From Pseudomonadota bacterium (GTDB taxonomy: Bacteria; Pseudomonadota; Alphaproteobacteria; Acetobacterales; Acetobacteraceae), in NCBI GenBank assembly GCA_021845555.1, contig JAJZVS010000068.1:1-12652 (forward strand): a stretch of DNA of 12,652 bases, given 5' to 3'. Of this stretch, positions 6,539 through 12,284 are shown one piece after another. The notes below the pieces were generated by a model. The model was not told where the DNA came from. It saw only the letters and a list, made by a program, of their open reading frames with translations, and did not search any database. Position numbers and translations under genes: made by a program. How positions within the stretch are numbered: the first letter of the stretch is position 1; each line of letters starts with the position of its first letter.

Positions 6539-6590
6539 GGGCCAAGGGGCCAGGGGTCAGGGGCAGGGGCCAAGGGGCCAGGGGCCAGGG
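6539..6590. repeat. G-run tandem repeat (GGGGCCA-type heptamers)
   Basis: Seven consecutive units of six to eight bases, mostly GGGGCCA with variants GGGGTCA, GGGGCA and GGGGCCAA, fill 6539-6587. A higher-order period of 28 bp is visible: GGGCCAAGGGGCCAGGGG occurs at 6539-6556 and again at 6567-6584. Seven regularly spaced G3-G4 runs on the + strand could form G-quadruplexes. The array lies in the gap between the divergent oxidoreductase and DUF983 genes, 21 nt upstream of the former's ATG. Confidence 0.85.
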
Positions 6591-6762
6591 AGCCTGGCGG
6601 CAGGGCAACCGCAGGATAGCCCGCGGCCGCCAGCAGGCAACCCGCCCGACGGGCCGCAAGGTTCCCCACCGCCGCTGCGGCATGCGCGCGTCAGGGTGGT
6701 TTTCCCGCCGCGCCCGCGCTATGTCTGCGGCCGGAATTTGCTGCATCGCAGAAGGAACCGCC

Positions 6763-7194
6763 ATGTCCGCCGCACGATGGGAGCCGGATCGCACCGTCCC
6801 GGTCCCGCCCTGGCCGGTACCGCCGCTCGCCACCGCGATCGGGCGCGGCCTGCTGGGGCGCTGTCCCGCCTGCGGGCATCGCCATCTGTTCAATGGCTTC
6901 CTGCGCGTGGTGCCGGAATGCAGCGCCTGCGGCACCCCGCTCGGCCTGGTGCGCGCCGACGACGCGCCGCCTTATTTCACCGTGCTGATCACCGGCCACA
7001 TCATCGTGCCGGCGCTTATCATCGTGCAGAACTACGGCAACCCCTCCACGCTGATGCTGTCGGCGATCTTCCTGCCGCTCACGCTGTTCGTCGCGCTCGG
7101 CCTGATGCGTCCGGTGAAGGGGGGCACGGTCGGACTGATGCTCAGCATGGGCATGCTGAAATCCGCGCCCCGCCCTGACCCCGGCCCGAAATGA
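6763..7194 (+). CDS. DUF983 family membrane protein
   Basis: The 143-residue protein matches the DUF983 plan. A short N-terminal tail leads to GRGLLGRCPACGHRHLF with C34 and C37, then ECSACG with C53 and C56, which together look like a zinc-ribbon. The family signature RADDAPPYFTVLITGHI (65-80) follows, with two transmembrane segments at about 72-90 and 97-115. It is predicted to sit in the cytoplasmic membrane with the zinc-ribbon in the cytosol; its biochemical role is not established. ATG 6763 was chosen because GAAGGA lies 6 nt upstream (6751-6756). The much longer in-frame reading upstream crosses the G-run repeat and the antisense oxidoreductase. Its TGA overlaps the next gene's ATG (ATGA at 7191-7194), so the two are translationally coupled. 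Confidence 0.9.
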   Translation: MSAARWEPDRTVPVPPWPVPPLATAIGRGLLGRCPACGHRHLFNGFLRVVPECSACGTPLGLVRADDAPPYFTVLITGHIIVPALIIVQNYGNPSTLMLSAIFLPLTLFVALGLMRPVKGGTVGLMLSMGMLKSAPRPDPGPK

Positions 7195-7694
7195 CCCAGG
7201 TCGCGACCAGTCCGCCGCTTGCGCGCCTGGTCCGCGTGGAGCTGACCGGAGACGCCCACGCCTTCCTCTCGCCGCTGATCGAGGCGGACCGGGCGCAGGC
7301 GGTGGCGGATTTGGCGGCGGAAAACAGTTTCGCGCCCGCGGTCGGCCCCGGACCCGCGGAGCCCGGCCCCTTCGTGCTGCATCTGTCGATCCAGAACGGC
7401 CGGCTGCTGTTCGACATCCGCCGCGCCGACGACGAGCCGCTGGCCGGCGTGGGCCTCGCCCTCGGCCCGTTCCGTGGTCTCATCAAGGATTACCAGCTGC
7501 TGGTGGACAGCCACATGAAGGCGGTCGAGGAAGGCCGCGAGCAGCGCATCCAGGCGATCGACATGGGCCGCCGCGGCCTGCACGACGAGGGGGCGCGGCT
7601 GCTGCGCGAGCGCCTCGCCGGCAAGATCGCGATCGACTTCCCCACCGCGCGGCGCCTGTTCACCCTGGTCTGCGTGCTGCACCAGCGGCGCTGA
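7191..7694 (+). CDS. UPF0262 family protein
   Basis: This 167-residue soluble protein belongs to UPF0262, a family found mainly in Alphaproteobacteria with no known function. Recognisable segments are RAQAVADLAAENSFAP (34-49), FVLHLSIQNGRLLFDIR (61-77), GPFRGLIKDY (92-101), the near-invariant IDMGRRGLHDEGARLLRERL (123-142) and the C-terminal TARRLFTLVCVLH (152-164). No membrane segment, cysteine cluster or nucleotide-binding loop is visible. Translation probably depends on the DUF983 gene through the 4-nt overlap, since no good ribosome-binding site precedes the ATG. The family name is well supported; the role is unknown. Confidence 0.9.
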   Translation: MTQVATSPPLARLVRVELTGDAHAFLSPLIEADRAQAVADLAAENSFAPAVGPGPAEPGPFVLHLSIQNGRLLFDIRRADDEPLAGVGLALGPFRGLIKDYQLLVDSHMKAVEEGREQRIQAIDMGRRGLHDEGARLLRERLAGKIAIDFPTARRLFTLVCVLHQRR

Positions 7695-7732
7695 CCGGCT
7701 CTCTCCCCCTGCCGCACAACGAAATCGCCGCC

Positions 7733-8848
7733 ATGAAACTCCTGATCCCCGGCCCGGTGACGACCCAGGCGGCGGTGCGCGCGGCGCTCGCCGTCGATCT
7801 CGCGCCCTGGGACCCGGACACGCTGCCGCTCTACACCGGCCTCGGCACGCGTCTGCGTGCGATCGCCGGCGGGCGGGACGGCACGCACGTCACGCTGGCG
7901 CTGCCCGGCTGCGGGCATTTCGTGATCGAGGCGGCCATCCGCAGCCTGCTCCCGCCGGGCGGCAAGCTGCTGATCCCGATGAGCGGCGCCTATGGCGAGC
8001 GGATGGAGCACCTGGCACGCGCCGCCGGACGGGTGCCGGTGGTCCTGCCCATTCCGGCCGACGCGCCGGCCGATGCCGCGGCGGTCGCCGCCGTGCTGCG
8101 CGCCGATCCGGCGATCTCCCATGTCGGCCTCGTCTATAGCGAGACCGGCACCGGCGTGGTGCACGACCCGCTGGCGATCGGCGCCGCCGTGCGCGCCTGC
8201 GGGCGGCGGCTGATCCTGGACGCGGTGTCGGCCTTCGGTGCCCTGCCGCTCGATATGGAGGCCCAGCCGGAGCTCGACGCGGTGCTGTTCACCGCCAACA
8301 AATGCCTGGAAGGCGTGCCCGGCGCCGCCTTCGTGGTGGCCCGTGCCGAGCGGCTGGAGGCCGGCGCGGGGCGGGCGGAGAGCTGGTCGTTCGACCTCGC
8401 CGACGTGCTCGCCCATGCACGCCGGGGCGGCACCGGGCTGGCGCGGTTCACCCCGCCGATCCAGGTGCTGAACGCGCTGTCGGTGGCGCTCGACCTGTTC
8501 GACGCGGAAGGCGGGCAGCCGGCGCGGCTGGCCCGCTACCAGGCCAATCTGCGCGTGCTGTCGGCGGGGATGCGGGGGCTCGGTCTTTCGCTCTGCCTGC
8601 CGGAGGCGGCGCAGGGGCCGATCGTGCTGAACGTCCACGCGCCGGCGGACCCGGCGTGGGATCTGCAGGCGTTCGTCGCGGCGCTGAAGCGGCGCGGGTT
8701 CCTCGTCAGCAATTTCTATAACACCCCGCGCCCCAGCTTTCGCATCGGCTGCATCGGCGCGCTGACGCCCGAGGACATGCGCGCGGCGGTGGCGGCGATC
8801 GGCGCGACGCTCGACGCGCTCGGCATCCGCGAGCGCGCGCCGGGTTGA
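7733..8848 (+). CDS. PhnW-like class V aminotransferase (2-aminoethylphosphonate--pyruvate transaminase family)
   Basis: This 371-residue PLP enzyme has fold-type I class V features: GAYGERMEHLA (86-96), SETGTGVVHDP (137-146), D163 in RRLILDAVSAFG (pairs with the pyridine nitrogen) and the Schiff-base lysine K190 in TANKCLEGVPG. These align closely with PhnW, which transfers the amino group of 2-aminoethylphosphonate to pyruvate, giving phosphonoacetaldehyde and alanine. Several segments conserved in PhnW differ: GSG(S/T)(Y/F) reads GCGHF (59-63), RFTSPTH reads RFTPPIQ, and YPGK near the C-terminus reads SNFYN before FRIGCIG. The true amino donor may therefore differ. No other phosphonate genes are in the window. 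ATG 7733 starts 38 nt after the UPF0262 stop with a weak ribosome-binding site; the MKLLIPGPVTT opening matches the family. It converges with the SPFH gene, 30 nt away. Confidence 0.82.
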   Translation: MKLLIPGPVTTQAAVRAALAVDLAPWDPDTLPLYTGLGTRLRAIAGGRDGTHVTLALPGCGHFVIEAAIRSLLPPGGKLLIPMSGAYGERMEHLARAAGRVPVVLPIPADAPADAAAVAAVLRADPAISHVGLVYSETGTGVVHDPLAIGAAVRACGRRLILDAVSAFGALPLDMEAQPELDAVLFTANKCLEGVPGAAFVVARAERLEAGAGRAESWSFDLADVLAHARRGGTGLARFTPPIQVLNALSVALDLFDAEGGQPARLARYQANLRVLSAGMRGLGLSLCLPEAAQGPIVLNVHAPADPAWDLQAFVAALKRRGFLVSNFYNTPRPSFRIGCIGALTPEDMRAAVAAIGATLDALGIRERAPG

Positions 8849-8878
8849 GGGCGCGCGCCGAGCCGCCGGCGTGTTCCC

Positions 8879-9877
8879 CTACCCGACCGACGGCACCGAG
8901 CCGCCCGGCGCAGGTCCGCCCGAGACTGGCCCACCGGGGCGCGGCGGCGTGCGCGGCTCGGTCTGCACCATGCGCAGCGCGGTGCCCACGATCGCGCCGA
9001 TATTACCGAGATCGGCCGGCACGATCAGCGTCGTGCCCGCCTTCGCCAGATTGCCCCACTGGCCGATGAAATCCTTCGCCAGCTGCATCTGCAACGCGGC
9101 CATCCCGCCGTCGGTCACCGCCGCGTCGCCGATGGTGCGGATCGCCGCGGCGGTGGCCGTCGCCACCAGCTCGATCGCCTTCGCCTCGCCTTCGGCGCGC
9201 AGCACCTCGGCCTGGCGGCGGCCGTCGGCGATGTTGATCTCCTGCTGGCGCTGACCTTCCGAGGTGTTGATCTGCTGCTGGCGCTGGCCTTCCGACCGCG
9301 CGATCGTCGCCCGCTTCTCGCGCTCGGCGGTGATCTGCAATTCCATCGCGTGCAGAATTTCGGCCGGCGGGGTGATGTCCTTGATTTCGTAGCGCAGCAC
9401 CTTGATGCCCCAGTTCACCGCCGCCTCGTCGACCGAGGTCGCCACCGCGGTGTTCAGCAACTGGCGCGAGGACAGCGCCTGATCGAGGTGCAGCTTGCCG
9501 ATCTCCGATCGCATCGTGGTCTGCGCCAGCTGCATCGCCGCGTTCATCGGGCTGGACGATCCGTAGGCCGCCTTCACCGGATCGGTGATCTGCAGATAGA
9601 GAAATCCGTCCACCGTCAGCGTGGTGTTGTCGAGCGAGATGCAGACCTGCGGCGCCACCTCGGTCGGCATTTCGCGCGTGTCGAAGCGATACGCCACCCG
9701 ATCGAGGAACGGGGCGACGAAATTGAGTCCCGGCCCGAGCACGCGATGGAACTTGCCGAGCCGCTCCACCAGCCAGGCCTGCTGCTGCGGCACGATGCGC
9801 AGCGCCGAGCGCAGCACCGAGAAGGCGAACAGCAGCAGAAGGACGATGACGATCAGCGAGGCGAGGGATTCGCTCAT
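8879..9877 (-). CDS. SPFH/stomatin-like membrane protein (QmcA/paraslipin type)
   Basis: The 332-residue protein has one N-terminal transmembrane helix (~5-25) followed by an SPFH (band 7) domain (~28-185). It includes VPQQQAWLVERLGKFHRVLGPG (29-50), the DNTTLTVDGFLYLQITDP segment (83-100) and WGIKVLRYEIKDITPP (156-171), as in bacterial stomatin/paraslipin proteins. A coiled-coil follows, made of 11-residue repeats (195-238), then a conserved C-terminal helix and a Pro/Gly-rich tail (309-332). Such proteins form membrane-bound oligomeric rings linked to membrane microdomains and proteolysis. ATG 9877 has CCGGAG 9 nt upstream. The preceding gene is an NfeD-like protein with an ATGA overlap, a pairing well known for this family, where the NfeD OB domain is thought to bind the stomatin partner. 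Confidence 0.93.
   Translation of the reverse strand: MSESLASLIVIVLLLLFAFSVLRSALRIVPQQQAWLVERLGKFHRVLGPGLNFVAPFLDRVAYRFDTREMPTEVAPQVCISLDNTTLTVDGFLYLQITDPVKAAYGSSSPMNAAMQLAQTTMRSEIGKLHLDQALSSRQLLNTAVATSVDEAAVNWGIKVLRYEIKDITPPAEILHAMELQITAEREKRATIARSEGQRQQQINTSEGQRQQEINIADGRRQAEVLRAEGEAKAIELVATATAAAIRTIGDAAVTDGGMAALQMQLAKDFIGQWGNLAKAGTTLIVPADLGNIGAIVGTALRMVQTEPRTPPRPGGPVSGGPAPGGSVPSVG
9164..9295 (-). repeat. Four 33-bp (11-residue) coiled-coil repeats inside the SPFH gene
   Basis: Codons 195-238 encode four successive 11-residue units, SEGQRQQQINT, SEGQRQQEINI, ADGRRQAEVLR and AEGEAKAIELV. The first two are nearly identical at DNA level as well, which suggests recent duplication or conversion. 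Eleven-residue periodicity is a hallmark of the stomatin coiled-coil region, so the array is structural and not a foreign insert. Confidence 0.8.
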
Positions 9878-10320
9878 GCGGCGGACTCCGGTTGCGCCGG
9901 GCGCGAGGCGCCGGGCCGGGTGGCGAGATGGAGCAGACTGCCGTCCTTGCGAAGGATGACGGCGAGATCGCCGGCTTCCGGCGTCGGGCCGGAGTCGAGC
10001 ACCGCATCCCACCGGCTGCCGCGGTGGGAAACGATCAGCCTGTCATGTCCCGGCGGGACTTCGAGCACCGTGACCTCCTGGCCGATATCGAAATCGGCCA
10101 GGCCGCGCCGGCGAGCGAGGCGGCGGCGCGCATACATGGCGGGCGGCAGCATGGCGGCGGAGGCGAGCAGAAAGACGAACGGCAACAGATCGCCGCGCAC
10201 CCAGATGCCGGCGACGGCGGCGATCATCGCCGCAACGGCCACCGCGGCGAGGTAGAACGTGCCCGAGTGCAACTCCACGAGCCCAGCCCAGAGCGCGAGC
10301 ACCAGGAACAGCCACGCCAT
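9874..10320 (-). CDS. NfeD-like membrane protein
   Basis: The 148-residue protein has an N-terminal membrane part with hydrophobic segments at about 1-15, 21-40 and 45-63 and a basic turn (YARRRLARRRG, 63-73). A small beta-rich C-terminal domain (~79-135; IGQEVTVLE, GSRWDAVL, AGDLAVI) fits the NfeD OB fold. This is the short form without the serine-protease domain. ATG 10320 (MAWLFLV) was chosen because AAAGGA lies about 8 nt upstream; longer readings run antisense through non-coding repeats. Its TGA overlaps the ATG of the SPFH gene, so the two are co-translated and likely form one membrane complex. Confidence 0.88.
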   Translation of the reverse strand: MAWLFLVLALWAGLVELHSGTFYLAAVAVAAMIAAVAGIWVRGDLLPFVFLLASAAMLPPAMYARRRLARRRGLADFDIGQEVTVLEVPPGHDRLIVSHRGSRWDAVLDSGPTPEAGDLAVILRKDGSLLHLATRPGASRPAQPESAA

Positions 10321-10340
10321 CGCCGCCGTCCTTTCACTGA

Positions 10341-10390
10341 CCAGCCCCCACCGGCCAGCCCCCACCGGCCGGACCCCACCGGCCGGACCG
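10341..10390. repeat. 14-bp tandem repeat between cupin and NfeD genes
   Basis: CCAGCCCCCACCGG occurs exactly at 10341-10354 and 10355-10368, followed by the variant CCGGACCCCACCGG at 10369-10382 and a partial unit CCGGACCG. It fills about half of the 98-nt gap between the cupin stop and the NfeD start. Function is unknown. Confidence 0.85.
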
Positions 10391-10412
10391 CCTGCCCGTT
10401 TCCGGGCGGTCG
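10389..10412 (-). terminator. Weak hairpin after the cupin gene
   Basis: GCCCG (10394-10398) pairs with CGGGC (10403-10407) around a TTTC loop, extended outward by a G-U pair, one C-G pair, a mismatch and two more pairs. It begins 6 nt after the cupin stop on the - strand. No T-run follows, so it could be a Rho-dependent pause, an mRNA-stabilising hairpin or nothing. Confidence 0.3.
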
Positions 10413-10418
10413 CCGGTC

Positions 10419-10826
10419 TTATCGCACAGGCGCGGCGTATTCCGTATCGCTCACATGCTCGAACCACCGGGTCGAGCCGCCGTCGGCCGTCGTCTCCGAC
10501 ATCGCCAGGTGGGAGAACAGCCGGTCGGGCGCGGCGCCGTGCCAGTGGCGGACATCGGGCGGGATCACCACCGTATCGCCGGGGTGCAGGTCTTGCACCG
10601 TCTCGCCGGCGAACTGCACCCGGCCGACGCCGGACAGGCAATACAGCGTCTGGCCCACCGGATGCGCGTGCCAGGCGGTGCGCGCACCGGGCGCGAAGGA
10701 GACCACCGAGGCGCGCAGCCGCGACGGCGCGGTGGGGGCGACGACCTCGTCGTTGAACACCGCGCCGGTGAACTGCGCGGGAGCGGCGATGCGGGTGGCG
10801 CGGGTGGCGGCACGGATCACGGGCAT
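10419..10826 (-). CDS. Small single-domain cupin protein
   Basis: This 135-residue protein is a single cupin barrel. Motif 1 is visible as GARTAWHAHPVGQTLYCLSGVG (47-68), with metal ligands H53, H55 and Q59, where glutamine replaces the classical glutamate. Motif 2 is HPGDTVVIPPDVRHWHG (81-97), with H94 or H96 as the last ligand. The WHxHPxGQ and HWHGA pattern is shared by small cupins that often accompany carboxymuconolactone-decarboxylase-like or catabolic genes, but the reaction is unknown. ATG 10826 is preceded by AGGAGA at a suitable distance. The gene follows aspartate dehydrogenase by 28 nt and is probably the last member of the hydantoinase-mobA-aspartate dehydrogenase transcript. Confidence 0.88.
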   Translation of the reverse strand: MPVIRAATRATRIAAPAQFTGAVFNDEVVAPTAPSRLRASVVSFAPGARTAWHAHPVGQTLYCLSGVGRVQFAGETVQDLHPGDTVVIPPDVRHWHGAAPDRLFSHLAMSETTADGGSTRWFEHVSDTEYAAPVR

Positions 10827-10854
10827 GGCGTTGTCTCCTGGAAAGCGGTGGGGG

Positions 10855-11661
10855 TCAGCTGCCGACCTTCAACACCGACACGAGCCCGCGCAGGCAGGCC
10901 AGCAGCGACAGCGCGGTCAGCCGGCCGGTGCGCGGGTTCTCGGCGCTCGGGACGTTCTCGATCGTCATGGTGAAGCGCGCCGCCTCGGCTTCCACCCGGA
11001 TCGTGTGAATATTGCGATCCACCCCAGGGTCCGCCCAGATCTCCACCCTGGTCCGCACCGGCCCGATCCCGGCCAGCGCCAGCGCCGCCGCGACGTTCAC
11101 GTTGGCGGGGAACCCGGCGGTGGCGGCCAGCGCCGTGCCGGCGAACACCCGGCGCGGTTCGGTCAGGCCGGCGAGGTCGATGCCGTGCTGGCGCAGATAG
11201 GGTGCGCCCTCCAGCCCTCCCGGCGGCTTGCGGGTTTCCAGCGTCACGCTCTCGACCGGGCCTTCCGCGGCGGCGCGCACGGCATCCAGGCCGAGCAGCG
11301 CCCCGGTGGGCACGATAATCCGCGCGCCGGTCTCGCGCGCCCGGAGCACCAGGTCCATGCGCACCAGCAGCGCGCCGACCGACGCCGGCACGAACACGCG
11401 CCCGGCCGTGATCGCCGGCTCGGCGATCGACAGGAACGCCGCGGCGGGCACGGCTTCGACCACGATATCCGCCACCGCCAACCCCTCGGGCGGCACCACC
11501 TCGGGCGGGGTCTGGAACCCCGCCACGCGCTCGCGCGCGCGCGCCGGGTCGCGGGCGGCGACGGCGACCAGCCGCAGCCCTTCGATCGCGCCCCCGTCCA
11601 GCGCGCGGGCCAGCGGCAGGCCGATGGCCCCGAGCCCGCCGATCGCCACCGTCTTGTTCAT
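10855..11661 (-). CDS. nadX: L-aspartate dehydrogenase
   Basis: The 268-residue enzyme converts L-aspartate and NAD(P)+ to iminoaspartate/oxaloacetate, ammonia and NAD(P)H. It has an N-terminal Rossmann fold (VAIGGLGAIG, 5-14), PASVGAL near residue 92, VPTGALLGLDA (117-127) and the diagnostic C-terminal domain with FPANVNVAAALALAG (184-198), EIWADPG and RNIHTI containing the catalytic H219. IENVPSAENPRTG (234-246) is also typical. ATG 11661 overlaps the mobA stop by ATGA and has GGGGAGA about 10 nt upstream. In some bacteria the enzyme replaces NadB in NAD synthesis, but no nadA or nadC is present here. The hydantoinase and cupin neighbours hint at a catabolic role, which is inference. The symbol nadX reflects family membership. 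Confidence 0.9.
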   Translation of the reverse strand: MNKTVAIGGLGAIGLPLARALDGGAIEGLRLVAVAARDPARARERVAGFQTPPEVVPPEGLAVADIVVEAVPAAAFLSIAEPAITAGRVFVPASVGALLVRMDLVLRARETGARIIVPTGALLGLDAVRAAAEGPVESVTLETRKPPGGLEGAPYLRQHGIDLAGLTEPRRVFAGTALAATAGFPANVNVAAALALAGIGPVRTRVEIWADPGVDRNIHTIRVEAEAARFTMTIENVPSAENPRTGRLTALSLLACLRGLVSVLKVGS

Positions 11662-12284
11662 CTGTGTGCGTTCTCCCCGGCCCGATCCAGCATGCGCCGG
11701 GCGCTCGCGAGATCCTCCGGCGTGTTGACGTTCAGGAACGGATCGCACGGCTGGTCCGCGGCGGCAAACGCCACGGCGCGCAGGCCGAGGACCGCGGCGA
11801 AGGCGGCGACGCTGCGCGGACCGTCGGCGGCCAGGCGGCACCGCAGCGCCGCGCGGGCCGCGACCGGCCACAGCGCCACCAGGTGATGCACCCGGCCGCC
11901 GCTGGCGGCGCAGGACGGGGCCGGCGCCAGACGTGCGGCGAGATCGCACGGGATGAACGGGGTGTCGCCCGGCACCGTCAGCAAGGTGTCCGCACCGCGC
12001 CCCGCCGCCCAGTCGAGCCCGGCCAGCACGCCGGCCAGCGGCCCCTGCCCGGCGAACGCCCCGTCGTCCAGCACCGGCAGGCCGAAGCGGGCGAAACGGG
12101 CCGGATCGCCATTGGCGCTCAGCGCGATCGGCATGTTCGCCGCCGCCCCAAGCCGCGCCAGCACATGCGCGAGCAACGGCCGGCCGCCGAGCGCCAGCAA
12201 CGGCTTGTCCCCGCCGCCCAGCCGGCGCGCCCCGCCGCCCGCCAGCACCAGGGCGCACACGCCGCCGGGCGGGGGCGGCGTCAT
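11658..12284 (-). CDS. mobA: Molybdenum cofactor guanylyltransferase MobA
   Basis: The 208-residue protein has the nucleotidyltransferase fold of MobA, which links GMP to molybdopterin to make the bis-MGD cofactor. Key elements are LVLAGGGARRLGGGDKPLL (12-30) with the LAGG loop and K27, GPLAGVLAGL (81-90), VPGDTPFIPCDL (104-115) with the metal-binding aspartate of PGD, and DPFLNVNTPEDL (181-192), a MobA C-terminal signature. The usual LAGGxSxRMGxDK is slightly altered (LAGGGARRLGGGDK). ATG 12284 overlaps the hydantoinase stop (ATGA) and its own stop overlaps the aspartate dehydrogenase start. Its placement inside an apparently catabolic operon is unusual for MobA; a related cytidylyl- or nucleotidyltransferase with another acceptor cannot be excluded. 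Confidence 0.85.
   Translation of the reverse strand: MTPPPPGGVCALVLAGGGARRLGGGDKPLLALGGRPLLAHVLARLGAAANMPIALSANGDPARFARFGLPVLDDGAFAGQGPLAGVLAGLDWAAGRGADTLLTVPGDTPFIPCDLAARLAPAPSCAASGGRVHHLVALWPVAARAALRCRLAADGPRSVAAFAAVLGLRAVAFAAADQPCDPFLNVNTPEDLASARRMLDRAGENAHR

Noticed and set aside
5412..6539. 375-residue open frame opposite the Gfo/Idh oxidoreductase
   Set aside because: The opposite strand encodes a well-conserved enzyme with the EKP motif; this frame has no recognisable family.
6202..6762. Long N-terminal extension of the DUF983 protein
   Set aside because: It is antisense to the oxidoreductase and crosses the G-run repeat; ATG 6763 has its own ribosome-binding site.
6519..6935. N-terminal extension of the Gfo/Idh oxidoreductase to 521 residues
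   Set aside because: The extension translates the G-run repeat as Pro/Leu/Ala filler and overlaps the DUF983 gene on the other strand; the Rossmann fold begins right after ATG 6518.
8850..8859. GGCGCGCGCC palindrome between the convergent PhnW-like and SPFH genes as a bidirectional terminator
   Set aside because: It is a self-complementary run without a loop, and no T-run lies on either side.
9892..11886. 664-residue open frame on the + strand opposite nfeD, cupin and aspartate dehydrogenase
   Set aside because: It lies antisense to recognised families, crosses repeats and hairpins, and has low-complexity Arg/His/Gln-rich composition.
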